DNA of 64,000 nucleotides from Rhizobium sp. Q54 (GCA_945882615.1 CAMCWK010000009.1:22524-86523); one strand, 5' to 3'; positions 34,594-43,666 are shown, counted from the stretch's first letter. Program-made: numbers and translations. The notes: a model not told the origin generated them from the letters alone.

Positions 34594-36002
34594 TTCTGGT
34601 TGGCGTAGGCCCTGACCACTTCGGTGAGGAAATCGCGGCCCTCATAGAGCGAGCGCACCCGGATGCGCTCGTTCAGTCCATGCGCGCCGTTACCATCATG
34701 TTCGCCGAATATGCCAGTGATGCCATAGGTCGGGATCCCGACCGGATTGAGAAAGGTGGCGTCGGTGGCGCCCGCCAGCATCACGGGGGCGACCGGTACC
34801 CCCGGCCAGATTTTCGCGGCGGCGGCTTTGACCGGCCCCATCACCTCCGGCGTCAAGGGCGGCGGCTTGGCCACTTCGTTGCGCTTTTCCAGGGTCGTGA
34901 CCTTGACCTGGGGATCGGCGACCAGCTGGGCCAGCTTCAACCGCACCTGCTCCACGCTGGTGCCAGGGAAGATGCGGCAGTTGATGTTGGCGCGCGCCCG
35001 CTGCGGCAGGGCGTTGTTGGCATGGCCGGCCTCCAGCAGGGTGGCGACGCAGGTGGTGCGCAGGATCGCGTTATGGCTGGGATCGGCGGCGAGGGTCGCG
35101 GCGGCCTGCGCATCGGTCGGATTTTTCGCGAACGTGGTCATCGCCGCGCCCATCTTGCCGCCCACCTGCGGGCCCATGGCGGCAAAGAAGGCGCGCGTTG
35201 CCTCGTTCGTCGTCACCGGAAATTGATAGGCGCTGATCCGGGTCAGCCCTTGGGCAAGGCGATAGATCGCGTTGTTGGGCGTGGGACGAGAGGAATGGCC
35301 GCCGATATTGGTCACTTCCAGCCGGTAGTTCTGGAAGTGCTTCTCGCCCGCCTGGATGGTGAGAAGCAGCCGCTTGCCCGACGGATCCAGCCGCCCGCCG
35401 CCGCCTTCGTTGAGGGCGATGCCGGCATCGATCAACGGACGGCGGTTTTTCGCCAGCCAGCTCGCGCCGTTAAAGGCATCGGAGGTTTCCTCGCCGCAGG
35501 TCATTGCGAGTTTCAGTGTGCGGCGGGGCTTGAAGCCTTCCTGCTTGAAGCGGATCAGCATGTCCACCCACACGGCAGCCTGGCCCTTCATGTCGGCGGT
35601 GCCGCGGCCGTAGAAAAAGCCGCCTTGCTCAATCAGCTTGAAGGGATCGCGGGTCCAATCCTCGCGCCGGGCTTCGACCACATCCAGATGTGCCAGCAGC
35701 AGCACTGCCTTGGCCTGGGGATCGCTGCCGGGATAGATGGCGACCAGGCCGCCTTCCTTGGGATTTTCGGGGACGGCGAAGTAATGCAGGTCGCTGCCTG
35801 CAAAGCCCGCCGCCTTCAACCGCGCGCCCATCCTTTGTGCCGCCAGGGTGCAGCTTCCCGATGACAGGGTGGTGTTGGTCTCGACCAGCTCCTGGTAGAT
35901 CTCGCGGAATTTTATCTGGTCGGGACGCGTCTGGGCTGCTGCCGGCAGGATCAGAACCGCGCCCAATGCTGTGCCAAGTGCCGCGCCGAGAAATGTCCGC
36001 AT
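34590..36002 (-). CDS. Exported M20-family metallopeptidase, first of a tandem pair
   Basis: About 470 residues with a signal peptide ending ..LPAAAQ. Motifs AHLDVV, GRGTADMKG, TCGEETSDAF and GAHGLNERI parallel those of the next gene, and both share the NTTLxSGSCTLAA segment near the mature N-terminus. ATG at 36002 has GGGGG eight bases upstream; an in-frame TTG at 36008 is possible. Likely periplasmic dipeptide hydrolysis. Differences in loops suggest divergence in substrate after duplication. Confidence 0.9.
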   Translation of the reverse strand: MRTFLGAALGTALGAVLILPAAAQTRPDQIKFREIYQELVETNTTLSSGSCTLAAQRMGARLKAAGFAGSDLHYFAVPENPKEGGLVAIYPGSDPQAKAVLLLAHLDVVEARREDWTRDPFKLIEQGGFFYGRGTADMKGQAAVWVDMLIRFKQEGFKPRRTLKLAMTCGEETSDAFNGASWLAKNRRPLIDAGIALNEGGGGRLDPSGKRLLLTIQAGEKHFQNYRLEVTNIGGHSSRPTPNNAIYRLAQGLTRISAYQFPVTTNEATRAFFAAMGPQVGGKMGAAMTTFAKNPTDAQAAATLAADPSHNAILRTTCVATLLEAGHANNALPQRARANINCRIFPGTSVEQVRLKLAQLVADPQVKVTTLEKRNEVAKPPPLTPEVMGPVKAAAAKIWPGVPVAPVMLAGATDATFLNPVGIPTYGITGIFGEHDGNGAHGLNERIRVRSLYEGRDFLTEVVRAYANQK

Positions 36003-36037
36003 CGCCAACCCCCGTTAAGCCCGTGGCAGCGTAACCC

Positions 36038-36382
36038 TCATGTCCATTTATGAAAGGAGAAAAAGGCGGCAGCGCACAAGAAAAGGAAAGCCACCATGTG
36101 GTTCCAGCGCAGCGCTTCGCCCAGATAGAGAACGGAAAAGACGCCGAACACCAACAGGGTGATGATCTCCTGCATGGTCTTGAGCTGGGCCGCCGAATAG
36201 ACCTGATGACCGATGCGGTTGGCCGGCACCGCCAGGCAGTATTCAAAAAAAGCGATGCCCCAGCTGATCAGCACCACCTGCCACAGGATGGCGTTGGGAA
36301 AGCGCATGTGCCCGTACCAGGCAAAGGTCATGAAGATGTTGGAGACGAACAGAAGCGCGATGGGTGCGACGAGCGCGGTCAT
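36038..36382 (-). CDS. DUF486 (DMT-superfamily-like) membrane protein
   Basis: 114 residues with four membrane helices: LLFVSNIFMTFAWYGH, LWQVVLISWGIAFFEYCLAV, TMQEIITLLVFGVFSVLYL and MVAFLFLCAAAFFSF. AVPANRIG and YLGEALRWNH between them are the DUF486 signatures. The family is small-multidrug-resistance-like in size, but its function is unknown. The ATG at 36382 (MTALVAP) is chosen; a much longer in-frame opening upstream has no homology. It diverges from the TetR/efflux operon. Confidence 0.85.
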   Translation of the reverse strand: MTALVAPIALLFVSNIFMTFAWYGHMRFPNAILWQVVLISWGIAFFEYCLAVPANRIGHQVYSAAQLKTMQEIITLLVFGVFSVLYLGEALRWNHMVAFLFLCAAAFFSFHKWT

Positions 36383-36492
36383 GGGGGGCCCTGGCGAGTG
36401 CGATTTGCGTACGGCCAAGAATAGGAGTCTTGCTGAATGCCGTCGCGCCGCCTGTTTGGCTAACCCGCTGATTTCCCGAGATATCTTCCCCC

Positions 36493-36521
36493 TTGAAATA
36501 ACTGACCAGTTAGTTATTAAT
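36493..36521 (+). promoter_or_regulatory. Promoter with embedded palindromic operator upstream of the TetR gene
   Basis: TTGAAA (36493-36498), a 17-base spacer and ATTAAT (36516-36521) make a plausible sigma70-type promoter. The spacer contains the palindrome TAACTG-AC-CAGTTA (36499-36512). Overlapping it is a second dyad, AATAACT (36497-36503) with AGTTATT (36512-36518). A repressor bound here would block RNA polymerase. The next gene is a TetR repressor, so autorepression is the obvious reading. The predicted transcription start falls at about 36527-36528, the GTG codon itself. Confidence 0.65.
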
Positions 36522-36527
36522 TCCGCT

Positions 36528-37160
36528 GTGAGAACCCAACGCTGGAATCGCCGCAAGGACGAACGCGCCCCCGAGATATTGGAGGCGGCGCTGGCCTGTT
36601 TCGCGCAGAAGGGTTTTGCCGCCACCCGGATGGACGATATCGCGGCGCGCGCCGGCATCACCAAGGGCACCATCTATCTCTATTTCGACAGCAAGGAGGC
36701 GGTGTTCAAGGCGCTGGCCCGCCAGTCCATCGGGGCGCGGATCGACGCGCTCGTCGAGCAGGTCAAGGCGTCCGAGGCGCCGTCCGCCGAACTGTTGCGC
36801 CTTATCCTGAGCACGATGGGACAATTCGCCTCCACCAGCGACCGTGTCGTGCTGCCGCGCGTGCTGCTGTCCGAGGCAGGCAATTTCCCCGAACTGGCGG
36901 AATTCTGGCGGCGCGAGATCATCGATCGCGGACTGGGTCTTTTTGAAACCGTGATCGCGCGCGGCGTGGCGCGCGGCGAATTGCGTGACGTGCCGCCGCA
37001 TCATGCGGCGCGGCTGTGCGTGGCGCCGATCCTGATCATGATTTTCTGGCGCACCGTCTTCGGCAAGTTCGATGTCGTGCCCTACGACTATGACGGTCTG
37101 ATCCAGACCCATGTCGATACACTGTTGCGGGGCCTGGCCGTGGATGGAGAAAAACAGTGA
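36528..37160 (+). CDS. TetR-family repressor of the adjacent efflux operon, GTG start
   Basis: 210 residues. Helix-turn-helix residues run through TRMDDIAARAGITKGTIYLYF (about 35-55), followed by a TetR C-terminal domain of AcrR type. The GTG at 36528 is the only start close to the conserved region. There is no room for a leader if the mapped promoter is right, so translation may be leaderless. The stop overlaps the HlyD start (GTGA), tying it to the export genes. The inducer is unknown. Confidence 0.87.
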   Translation: MRTQRWNRRKDERAPEILEAALACFAQKGFAATRMDDIAARAGITKGTIYLYFDSKEAVFKALARQSIGARIDALVEQVKASEAPSAELLRLILSTMGQFASTSDRVVLPRVLLSEAGNFPELAEFWRREIIDRGLGLFETVIARGVARGELRDVPPHHAARLCVAPILIMIFWRTVFGKFDVVPYDYDGLIQTHVDTLLRGLAVDGEKQ

Positions 37161-37978
37161 CTTTGCGCATCGGACTTTGCTTTTTGCTGCTGTTGGGCGC
37201 CTGCGGCAAGCCGCCCGACGAAGGCTGGCTGGGTTATGGCGAAGGCGATAGCGCCATGATCTCCGCCCCGCAGCCGGGCTGGGTGACGGAGCTGAAGGTG
37301 GAGCGCGGGCAGGTGGTGCGCCGCGGTGATCTGCTGTTTGTGCTCGACAGCACCCAGCAGCAGGCCAGCCGCGACCAGGCGCAGGCCTCGCTGGCGCAGG
37401 CCCGCGCCTCCTTGCAGCAGGAACAGGCCAACCTTGTCTATGCGCGCACCGAACTGACCCGGCAGAATCGTCTCGCGGCGGCCGGCGCCGGCACCCCCAC
37501 CCAGCGCGACCTGGCCCAGAACAACGCCCGCCAGTCGGCGGCGCGCATCGCCCAGCTTCAGGCGCAGATCAGTCAGATGGAAGCGGGCCTTTCCGGCGCC
37601 ACTTATGGTCTGTCGCAGCGCCAGATCGTGTCGCAAACCTCGGGTCCCGTGCAGGACATCTATTTCCGGCCCGGCGAATATATTCCCGCCTCCACACCGG
37701 TGGTCGCGATCCTGCCGCCGGCCAATATCTATGTGCGCTTCTTCGTGCCGCAGTCCCAGATGGCGCAGCTGCGGCTGGGGCAGAAAGTCCAGATCGCCTG
37801 TGACGGCTGCAAACCCATGACCGCGACCGTCACGTTCATCGCTGCCCAAGTGGAATTCACCCCGCCGGTGATTTTCAGCACCGACAATCGTGAAAAGCTG
37901 GTGTTCAAGCTGGAAGCGCGCAGCCCGGACGGACTGAACATTCATCCCGGCCAGCCGGTGACGGTCCGCCCGCTGTGA
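37157..37978 (+). CDS. HlyD-family periplasmic adaptor lipoprotein
   Basis: 273 residues. The signal ends in LLGAC with lipidated Cys at 16. A biotinyl-lipoyl half (PGWVTELKVERGQVVRRGDLLFVLD) and a coiled-coil hairpin (about 75-150, alanine/glutamine-rich) follow. The second lipoyl half and beta-barrel (QTSGPVQDIYFRPGEYIPA, FVPQSQMAQLRLGQKV) complete the fold. It links the ABC-2 exporter to the outer envelope, as YbhG does. GTG start overlaps the TetR stop, with GGAGAA upstream. Confidence 0.88.
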   Translation: MTLRIGLCFLLLLGACGKPPDEGWLGYGEGDSAMISAPQPGWVTELKVERGQVVRRGDLLFVLDSTQQQASRDQAQASLAQARASLQQEQANLVYARTELTRQNRLAAAGAGTPTQRDLAQNNARQSAARIAQLQAQISQMEAGLSGATYGLSQRQIVSQTSGPVQDIYFRPGEYIPASTPVVAILPPANIYVRFFVPQSQMAQLRLGQKVQIACDGCKPMTATVTFIAAQVEFTPPVIFSTDNREKLVFKLEARSPDGLNIHPGQPVTVRPL

Positions 37979-37985
37979 GCAAGCT

Positions 37986-38897
37986 GTGACCAATCTGGCC
38001 ATAGACGTCAAAGGCCTGACCAAGCGCTTCGGCAAGAAGGTGGCGGTGGATCATGTCGATATCGCCATACCCGAAGGCGAAGTGTGGGGCTTTCTGGGCC
38101 CCAACGGTTCGGGCAAGACCACCACCATCCGGATGCTGTGCGGGCTGCTGCGCGCCGATGAGGGGCAGGGCACCTGCCTGGGGCTGGACTTCCGCACCCA
38201 GTCCGAAGCGATCAAGCGGCAGGTCGGCTACATGACTCAGAAGTTCAGTTTCTGGGAAGACCTGTCCATCCGCGAAAATCTGGAATTCGTGGCGCGGGTC
38301 TATGGCGTCGAAGCGCCAAAGCAAAAGGTGGAAGCCACGCTGGAACGGCTGGGACTGACCGCGCGCCAGGACCAGCTGGCGGGGCAATTGTCCGGCGGCT
38401 GGAAACAGCGCATGGCGCTTGCTGCCTGCATGCTGCACGACCCGCAGCTGCTGTTGCTGGACGAGCCGACGGCGGGCGTCGACCCCAAGGCGCGGCGCGA
38501 TTTCTGGGAGGAAATTCATGCCCTCAGCGCCCAGGGCCTCACTGTTCTGGTCTCCACCCATTACATGGACGAGGCGGAACGCTGCGACCGCATCGTCTAT
38601 ATCCTGAACGGCAAGCTGGTCACGCGCGGTTCGGTCGCCGACGTGATCGCGGAATCCGGTCTTTCCACCTTCACCATCGAAGGCCAGGCGGTTCGCCATC
38701 TGGTGCAGGAATTCGAGGGCAAGCCCGGCGTGGACTATGCCGGCTTCTTCGGCGCGGCCCTGCATGTCAGCGGGCGCGACCGCGCCGCGCTGGAGAGCAC
38801 CATCGCGCCCTATCGCGCCCGCGCCGATCTGACCGTGGCCGAAGCCAAGCCCAGCCTGGAAGACGTCTTCATCCATCTGCAGGAAGACGCGCGATGA
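37986..38897 (+). CDS. ABC-2-type exporter, ATP-binding protein
   Basis: 303 residues. Walker A is GPNGSGKTT (38-46), the signature motif is LSGGWKQR near 135-142 and Walker B is LLLLDEPTAGVD near 156-167. An H-loop (VSTHYMDEA) follows. A C-terminal extension of about 80 residues is typical of drug or polysaccharide exporters of the DrrA/YbhF group. GTG at 37986 starts the gene 8 bases after the HlyD stop. It overlaps the permease start by 4 bases. Confidence 0.92.
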   Translation: MTNLAIDVKGLTKRFGKKVAVDHVDIAIPEGEVWGFLGPNGSGKTTTIRMLCGLLRADEGQGTCLGLDFRTQSEAIKRQVGYMTQKFSFWEDLSIRENLEFVARVYGVEAPKQKVEATLERLGLTARQDQLAGQLSGGWKQRMALAACMLHDPQLLLLDEPTAGVDPKARRDFWEEIHALSAQGLTVLVSTHYMDEAERCDRIVYILNGKLVTRGSVADVIAESGLSTFTIEGQAVRHLVQEFEGKPGVDYAGFFGAALHVSGRDRAALESTIAPYRARADLTVAEAKPSLEDVFIHLQEDAR

Positions 38898-40024
38898 ATT
38901 TCTCGCTACGCCGGGTATGGGCGATTCTGGTCAAGGAATTCCTGCAAATGCGCCGCGACCGGCTGACGCTGGGCATGGTGGTGGTGGTGCCGCTGATGCA
39001 GCTGTTCATGTTCGGCTTTGCGATCAACCTGAACCCCAAGGACCTGCCGGCCGCCATCGTGATCAACGATCCGGGCCCCTTCGCCCGCTCGATTGTCGCC
39101 GCGTTGCAGAACTCGACCTATTTCGACATCATCGCGCAGACCAATGATCCCAAACAGGCCCGCCAGCTGCTGCAGCGGGGCAAGGTGGTGTTCGTGGTGG
39201 AAATCCCGCCCAATTTCTCGCGCGACATTGTGCGCGGGACACGGCCGGATCTTCTGATCGAAGCCGACGCCACCGATCCGGCGGCCGGCTCCTTCGCGCT
39301 GGCGGCGTTCAACACACTGGCGGCCAGTGCCTTGCGTGACGATCTGGTGGGGCCTTTGGCGGCGCGCGCCCAGGGGCCGCCGCCTTTCAACACCGTGTCG
39401 CACCTTCTCTACAATCCGGAATCCAACACCCAGTACAATATCGTGCCGGGCTTGTTGGCCATCATCCTGACCATGACCATGGTGCTGATGACCTGCCTGG
39501 CGCTGACGCGCGAGCGCGAACGCGGCACCTATGAAAACCTGATCGCCATGCCCGCCACGCCGCTGGAGATCATGCTGGGAAAGATCACGCCCAATATCGC
39601 GGTGGGCGCGGTGCAGAGCGCGATCATCCTGCTGTTGGCCCGCTTCATGTTCCATGTGCCGATGAGCGGTTCGCTGGGCCTGTTGGGTGCGGCGCTGGCG
39701 ATCTATGTCGTCGCCAATCTGGCGGTGGGATACGTCTTTTCGACGGTCGCCCAGAACCAGCTTCAGGCGATGCAGATGACGACCTTTTTCCTGCTGCCGG
39801 CGATCTTGTTGTCGGGTTTCGCCTTTCCCTTCATGGGAATGCCGGTCTGGGCGCGTTGGATTGGCGAGGCGCTGCCCGCGACCCACTTCCTGCGCATCAT
39901 CCGGGGCATCCTGCTGAAGGATAATGGGCTGCCGGAAATCTGGCCCGACATCTGGCCGCTGCTGCTGTTCACGCTGGTGATGGGCACCATCGCCCTGCTG
40001 CGCTTCCGCCGCACACTGGACTGA
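38894..40024 (+). CDS. ABC-2-type exporter, permease protein
   Basis: 376 residues with one N-terminal helix (VVVVPLMQLFMFGFAI), a large periplasmic loop (about 50-170) and five C-terminal helices. The ABC-2 signature region is RERERGTYENLIAMPATPLEIMLGK. The layout matches YbhS/YbhR permeases. ATGA overlap with the ATPase gene. With TetR, HlyD and ATPase it completes a YbhGFSR-like efflux system, but with one permease gene where YbhFSR has two, so it probably works as a homodimer. Confidence 0.9.
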   Translation: MNFSLRRVWAILVKEFLQMRRDRLTLGMVVVVPLMQLFMFGFAINLNPKDLPAAIVINDPGPFARSIVAALQNSTYFDIIAQTNDPKQARQLLQRGKVVFVVEIPPNFSRDIVRGTRPDLLIEADATDPAAGSFALAAFNTLAASALRDDLVGPLAARAQGPPPFNTVSHLLYNPESNTQYNIVPGLLAIILTMTMVLMTCLALTRERERGTYENLIAMPATPLEIMLGKITPNIAVGAVQSAIILLLARFMFHVPMSGSLGLLGAALAIYVVANLAVGYVFSTVAQNQLQAMQMTTFFLLPAILLSGFAFPFMGMPVWARWIGEALPATHFLRIIRGILLKDNGLPEIWPDIWPLLLFTLVMGTIALLRFRRTLD

Positions 40025-40126
40025 ATTGGCCCGGACGCGTGCCCGGGCGCCCGACCCTATGGCGCGGAGGGATTTAATCGGCTACCGCGTGGTCGGCAAC
40101 CTGTTGCATCTCCCGATGGAAAGACC

Positions 40127-40435
40127 ATGACCGACAGCACGGACGATTACGTATATGACGAGGCCTCCGGCGAGTGGATTCCCGCCGCCGAGGCCGCCAG
40201 GCGGACCGCGCTGGCGGCACGGATCGAGGTTCGCGATTCGGCCGGCAACCTGCTGGCCGACGGGGACAGCGTTGTTACCATCAAGGACCTCAAGGTGAAG
40301 GGTGCGGGTCAAACCTTGCGCCGAGGCACGGTCATCAAGGCAATCCGGCTCACGGGCGATCCGCAGGAGATCGACTGCCGCTATGAGGGCATCAAGGGGC
40401 TTGTCCTGCGGGCGGAGTTCGTCCGCAAGCATTGA
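40127..40435 (+). CDS. PhnA/YjdM-type C-terminal domain protein lacking the zinc ribbon
   Basis: 102 residues. The region from about 35 to 102 (VRDSAGNLLADGDSVVTIKD, then DLKVKG and IKAIRLTGDPQEIDCR) is the PhnA C-terminal SH3-like domain. The N-terminal zinc ribbon with paired cysteines found in E. coli YjdM is missing and replaced by an acidic stretch (DDYVYDEASGEWIPA). The name PhnA is historical, and a phosphonate role is not supported. It is convergent with the sugar dehydrogenase gene, stop to stop within 6 bases. Confidence 0.8.
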   Translation: MTDSTDDYVYDEASGEWIPAAEAARRTALAARIEVRDSAGNLLADGDSVVTIKDLKVKGAGQTLRRGTVIKAIRLTGDPQEIDCRYEGIKGLVLRAEFVRKH

Positions 40436-40441
40436 ATGCCG

Positions 40442-41902
40442 TTACGGCTCGATCACGCGAACCGTCCCATCGGCCTTGTTGAGCAGGAAGATTTGTCCCG
40501 CCGCATTGCCATAAAAGCGCATGTCGGCGCGCGGCGCGACCGCTTTGCCCTGGGCGCGGTTCTTTTCCTGAATGATCGCCAGGAAGGTGCGCGGCGCCGC
40601 ACCCGCACCCGTCACGAAGAGGACGCGGCGGATCGCATCCTGACCGCCCTTGGGCAGATTGTCGGCATTGACGTGAAACAGCTCGCCGCTGGGCATGTCC
40701 CCGAACAGCAGCCGGCCCTGAAGCTGGGGGACCTTGGCGCCGCGATAGGCGATCACCCCGACCGAGGCGGATGAGTTGTTGGGCAGCATCACCGGATCAA
40801 GCTGGCTCCATTCGACGATCGGCCAGGTCATCTTGGGGTCGCTGCGCTGCCCTTCCATGATCACCGCCTGCCGGCTGACATAGCGGTAACTGCCCTCCCA
40901 GATATTCCAGCCCAGATTTGCCCCCGCCGTCACCGGGCTCACTTCCTCGACAATGTTCTGCCCGATATCGGACATGTACATCGCGCCGTCCTTGGAATCC
41001 CAGCCCAGGCCCTGCGGATTGCGCACGCCATAGGCGTAGATTTCGGGCAGGGCGCCTTTGGTCGACACAAACGGATTTGTCGCGGGGATGCCGTACTTGC
41101 CGTTGCGGGCGTTCCTGCCCAGCGGATCGATCCGGAAGATCTTGCCGAAAGCGGAGCCGAGATTCTGCGCCAGATTCATCGGGTCGCCGCCGCTGCCGCC
41201 ATCCCCGATTCCGATGTACAGGAGCCCGAAGCCGGCAGCGCCGGGGCGGGCGGTCGGGTTGAACGCGATCATGCCGCCATTGTGACTGCCGAAGGGCTGA
41301 CGCAGCCGGATCATCTCGCGCGGCGCCTGGCCGTCATAGCGTGCCGCGTTCGGATTTTTCGCGGTCCATTCGTGCAGCACTGTGTCGTGGGTGCTGGTGG
41401 CGTTCGGCGTGGTGAAGTCCGGCGCGGGCGCCTGGTTCGATATGTCCGTATAGGTATAGAATTTTCCGAAGCCCGGCGTGCCGGGCTGGGCGAATTGCGG
41501 ATGGAACGCGAAGCTTTGAACGCCGCGCTCGCGCCCCTGTGACTGCACGGCGACGCCCCATTTGGGCTCGCGCAGATCCAGATAGGTGGCGGCCGCTCCC
41601 CCATTTGCACCCATGGCATAGAGCAGGCCCCGCATGTCGCTGACGAACAGGCGACCGCTGGCCGGCTCCTCGGCAAGGGTCATCAGGCGCGCCGGCGCAC
41701 CGTCGATGTCGGGCAGTGACGCGAACTCGCGAAGCCGGACCGTGATGGCGCCCTCATCGCGGGCGATCGGCTGGGGAAAAGGATCGTTGGTCTGGCCCGC
41801 GGGCAGCGGGGATCCTGCAACTCCGGGAGCCTGAGCCGATGCATCTGAACCGCCGAATGACGCGAGTGCGGCGAGCGCAACGATAAACACCGAGCGGTAC
41901 AT
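40442..41902 (-). CDS. PQQ-dependent sugar dehydrogenase-like (GSDH family) exported protein
   Basis: 486 residues with a signal peptide (..GGSDASAQ, about residue 24). The six-bladed propeller motifs include GRLFVSDMRG, SFAFHPQFAQ, SHNGGMIAF, YIGIGDGGSGGDPMN and NPQGLGWDSKDG. These match soluble glucose/sorbosone dehydrogenases, which oxidise aldoses with PQQ in the periplasm. Catalytic His lies in the SHNGG or FHPQF segments. AGGAGGT at the ideal distance fixes the ATG at 41902. No PQQ synthesis genes are in the window. Confidence 0.85.
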   Translation of the reverse strand: MYRSVFIVALAALASFGGSDASAQAPGVAGSPLPAGQTNDPFPQPIARDEGAITVRLREFASLPDIDGAPARLMTLAEEPASGRLFVSDMRGLLYAMGANGGAAATYLDLREPKWGVAVQSQGRERGVQSFAFHPQFAQPGTPGFGKFYTYTDISNQAPAPDFTTPNATSTHDTVLHEWTAKNPNAARYDGQAPREMIRLRQPFGSHNGGMIAFNPTARPGAAGFGLLYIGIGDGGSGGDPMNLAQNLGSAFGKIFRIDPLGRNARNGKYGIPATNPFVSTKGALPEIYAYGVRNPQGLGWDSKDGAMYMSDIGQNIVEEVSPVTAGANLGWNIWEGSYRYVSRQAVIMEGQRSDPKMTWPIVEWSQLDPVMLPNNSSASVGVIAYRGAKVPQLQGRLLFGDMPSGELFHVNADNLPKGGQDAIRRVLFVTGAGAAPRTFLAIIQEKNRAQGKAVAPRADMRFYGNAAGQIFLLNKADGTVRVIEP

Positions 41903-42155
41903 GGGACCTCCTGCGTGCTGAGAGCCAGTGTGAACCAGACGCTTGGTTCAAAACGGAATGGGCGCCCATGATAGTCCAATCCCACAATGGGGAAACACTA
42001 TGGCGGATGGATTCTCGCGATTTGGCCGGCAGCCGGGAGGATCAAATCGGGGCGCGGACTGGCTTACCGGGGGTTCGTTGCCGTTGTATACTCTCCCGCT
42101 GGCCGGGCGAGAATTGCGGAAAAATCCGCGCCGCGCCGGTTTGGAAGGGATGGCC

Positions 42156-43655
42156 ATGATCCTGCAAAAGCGCGTTCTGCTTTGGTCGGCTGCCGGCGTA
42201 GCGCTCGCCGCCATGGTTCAGCCCGCGGCGGCGGCGCCCTGGGAACGCGGCTTCGTTGTCGCCACGTATGAATACGCCTTCCGCTATGGCGGCCGCGCCG
42301 GTTTTACCAGGACCGGCGAGATCGAGCCGGGCTCAGATTGCCTCCATGGCAGCACCGTCCATTTCGCCAACGACAAGAACACCGAAGCGGCGATCCGGCA
42401 GCCCTTCCGCAGTCAGTATGAGATCGAAGTCATCGCCCGCCCGCCGGGGCTGGACCATGTCAGGTCGCCCGACAATACGCGTTTTCATATCTGGAACCGC
42501 GCCATTGCCTATCGTGCCTGGAAGCGCGGCATCCAAACCTATGTGAACCCCTGGGCGGCGGAAGATCCCGGCCAGCCCGAAGTGACGGGCAAGATCGCCA
42601 CGGGCTTCAACCTGGACAAAAACCCCAACACTGGCGGCTTCGTTGCCGAAGACGGTGAAAAGGGCATCGACCATGCCCTCTACCGCGCCTGGGGTTGTGA
42701 CGCGCCCTGGCGCGGCGACGGCAATGGAACGTTGCACCTGCGCGCCAACGACAAGATGCAGGGCGGGCTTTACACGGTTGTGATCCGGGTTTCCGGCAAC
42801 GCCGACCCGATGAACGACGACAATGCCACCCTGGAGATCGGCTATTCGCCGGACAAGATCACCAAGAATGCGCGCGGCGACGTCGCGGCCGACTATTCCT
42901 ACCGGATCGTCAAGAGCGAACAATACACCAAGCTGAAGGCCAGGATCAGAAACGGCGTGGTCGAGACGCAGCAGGTCGAGACTTTGCATGCGCCGCGACT
43001 GGCCTGGTTCTATGACCATGCCGGCGATGCCGATTTCCGCAAGGGCCGGATTCGTCTGGTGATCGGCGAAAATGGCGACGCCACGGGGTTGATCGGCGGC
43101 TATCGCAACTGGCGCGAAATTTACACCGAGAATACCTTCGCCCAGGATGGCGGCCAGCAGGGTATCCGCGAGCATGAGGATCATATCGCGCTTTATTATG
43201 CCCTGAAGCGCAATGCCGACGGCATGCCCGATCCCGCGACGGGCGAGAAGATGGGAATCTCCTCCACCTACCGCATCACCGCCAAGCCTGCCTATGTGGT
43301 GGACGCGCAAAAGCCTGTCGGCGTCACGGTCATTGCGGCAGAAGAAGCGCGCAAGGATGCGTTCCTCGCCATTCGCGCCAACACCATCAAGTCCACTCTG
43401 ACCCGGACCGTCCAGGACGTTCCGCCGGGCACAACGGAAGCCTCTTTTCCGACCCTGGAACGGGTGATCCAGCTGCTGCCGAGCAAGGCCTATTATCTAA
43501 CGATCCTGGATCGGCCACGGTATCCCGATGAAGCAGAGACGATTGAGCGCGCGATAAAAGGCAATCTGCCCGTTGCTGCGCCCGCGCCGCCGCCGGACAA
43601 GCAGGTGCGCAATGAGCGCGCCGCCGGAAGGGTCGCCGACGCACGCCGGCCTTGA
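42156..43655 (+). CDS. Large exported protein of unknown family
   Basis: 499 residues with a signal peptide (WSAAGVALAAMVQPAAAA/PW). The mature protein is rich in aromatic residues, asparagine and aspartate. Examples are GFNLDKNPNTGGFVAEDGEK and RVSGNADPMNDDNATLEIGY, which suggest beta-rich, metal- or sugar-binding parts. It has only two cysteines (DCLHG, GCDAPW), so no heme c. The tail is proline- and arginine-rich. GGAAGG seven bases upstream favours ATG at 42156 over ATG at 42150. It is divergent from the PQQ-type dehydrogenase gene, hinting at a shared role. Confidence 0.72.
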   Translation: MILQKRVLLWSAAGVALAAMVQPAAAAPWERGFVVATYEYAFRYGGRAGFTRTGEIEPGSDCLHGSTVHFANDKNTEAAIRQPFRSQYEIEVIARPPGLDHVRSPDNTRFHIWNRAIAYRAWKRGIQTYVNPWAAEDPGQPEVTGKIATGFNLDKNPNTGGFVAEDGEKGIDHALYRAWGCDAPWRGDGNGTLHLRANDKMQGGLYTVVIRVSGNADPMNDDNATLEIGYSPDKITKNARGDVAADYSYRIVKSEQYTKLKARIRNGVVETQQVETLHAPRLAWFYDHAGDADFRKGRIRLVIGENGDATGLIGGYRNWREIYTENTFAQDGGQQGIREHEDHIALYYALKRNADGMPDPATGEKMGISSTYRITAKPAYVVDAQKPVGVTVIAAEEARKDAFLAIRANTIKSTLTRTVQDVPPGTTEASFPTLERVIQLLPSKAYYLTILDRPRYPDEAETIERAIKGNLPVAAPAPPPDKQVRNERAAGRVADARRP

Positions 43656-43666
43656 TGCTGAGACAT

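Noticed and set aside
34557..35864. Plus-strand 435-codon frame opposite the first M20 gene.
   Set aside because: Antisense shadow; the minus strand has complete M20 motifs.
40022..40060. GCCCGG/CCGGGC hairpin after the ABC-2 permease gene.
   Set aside because: Only six base pairs with a loose loop and no T-run; not convincing as a terminator.
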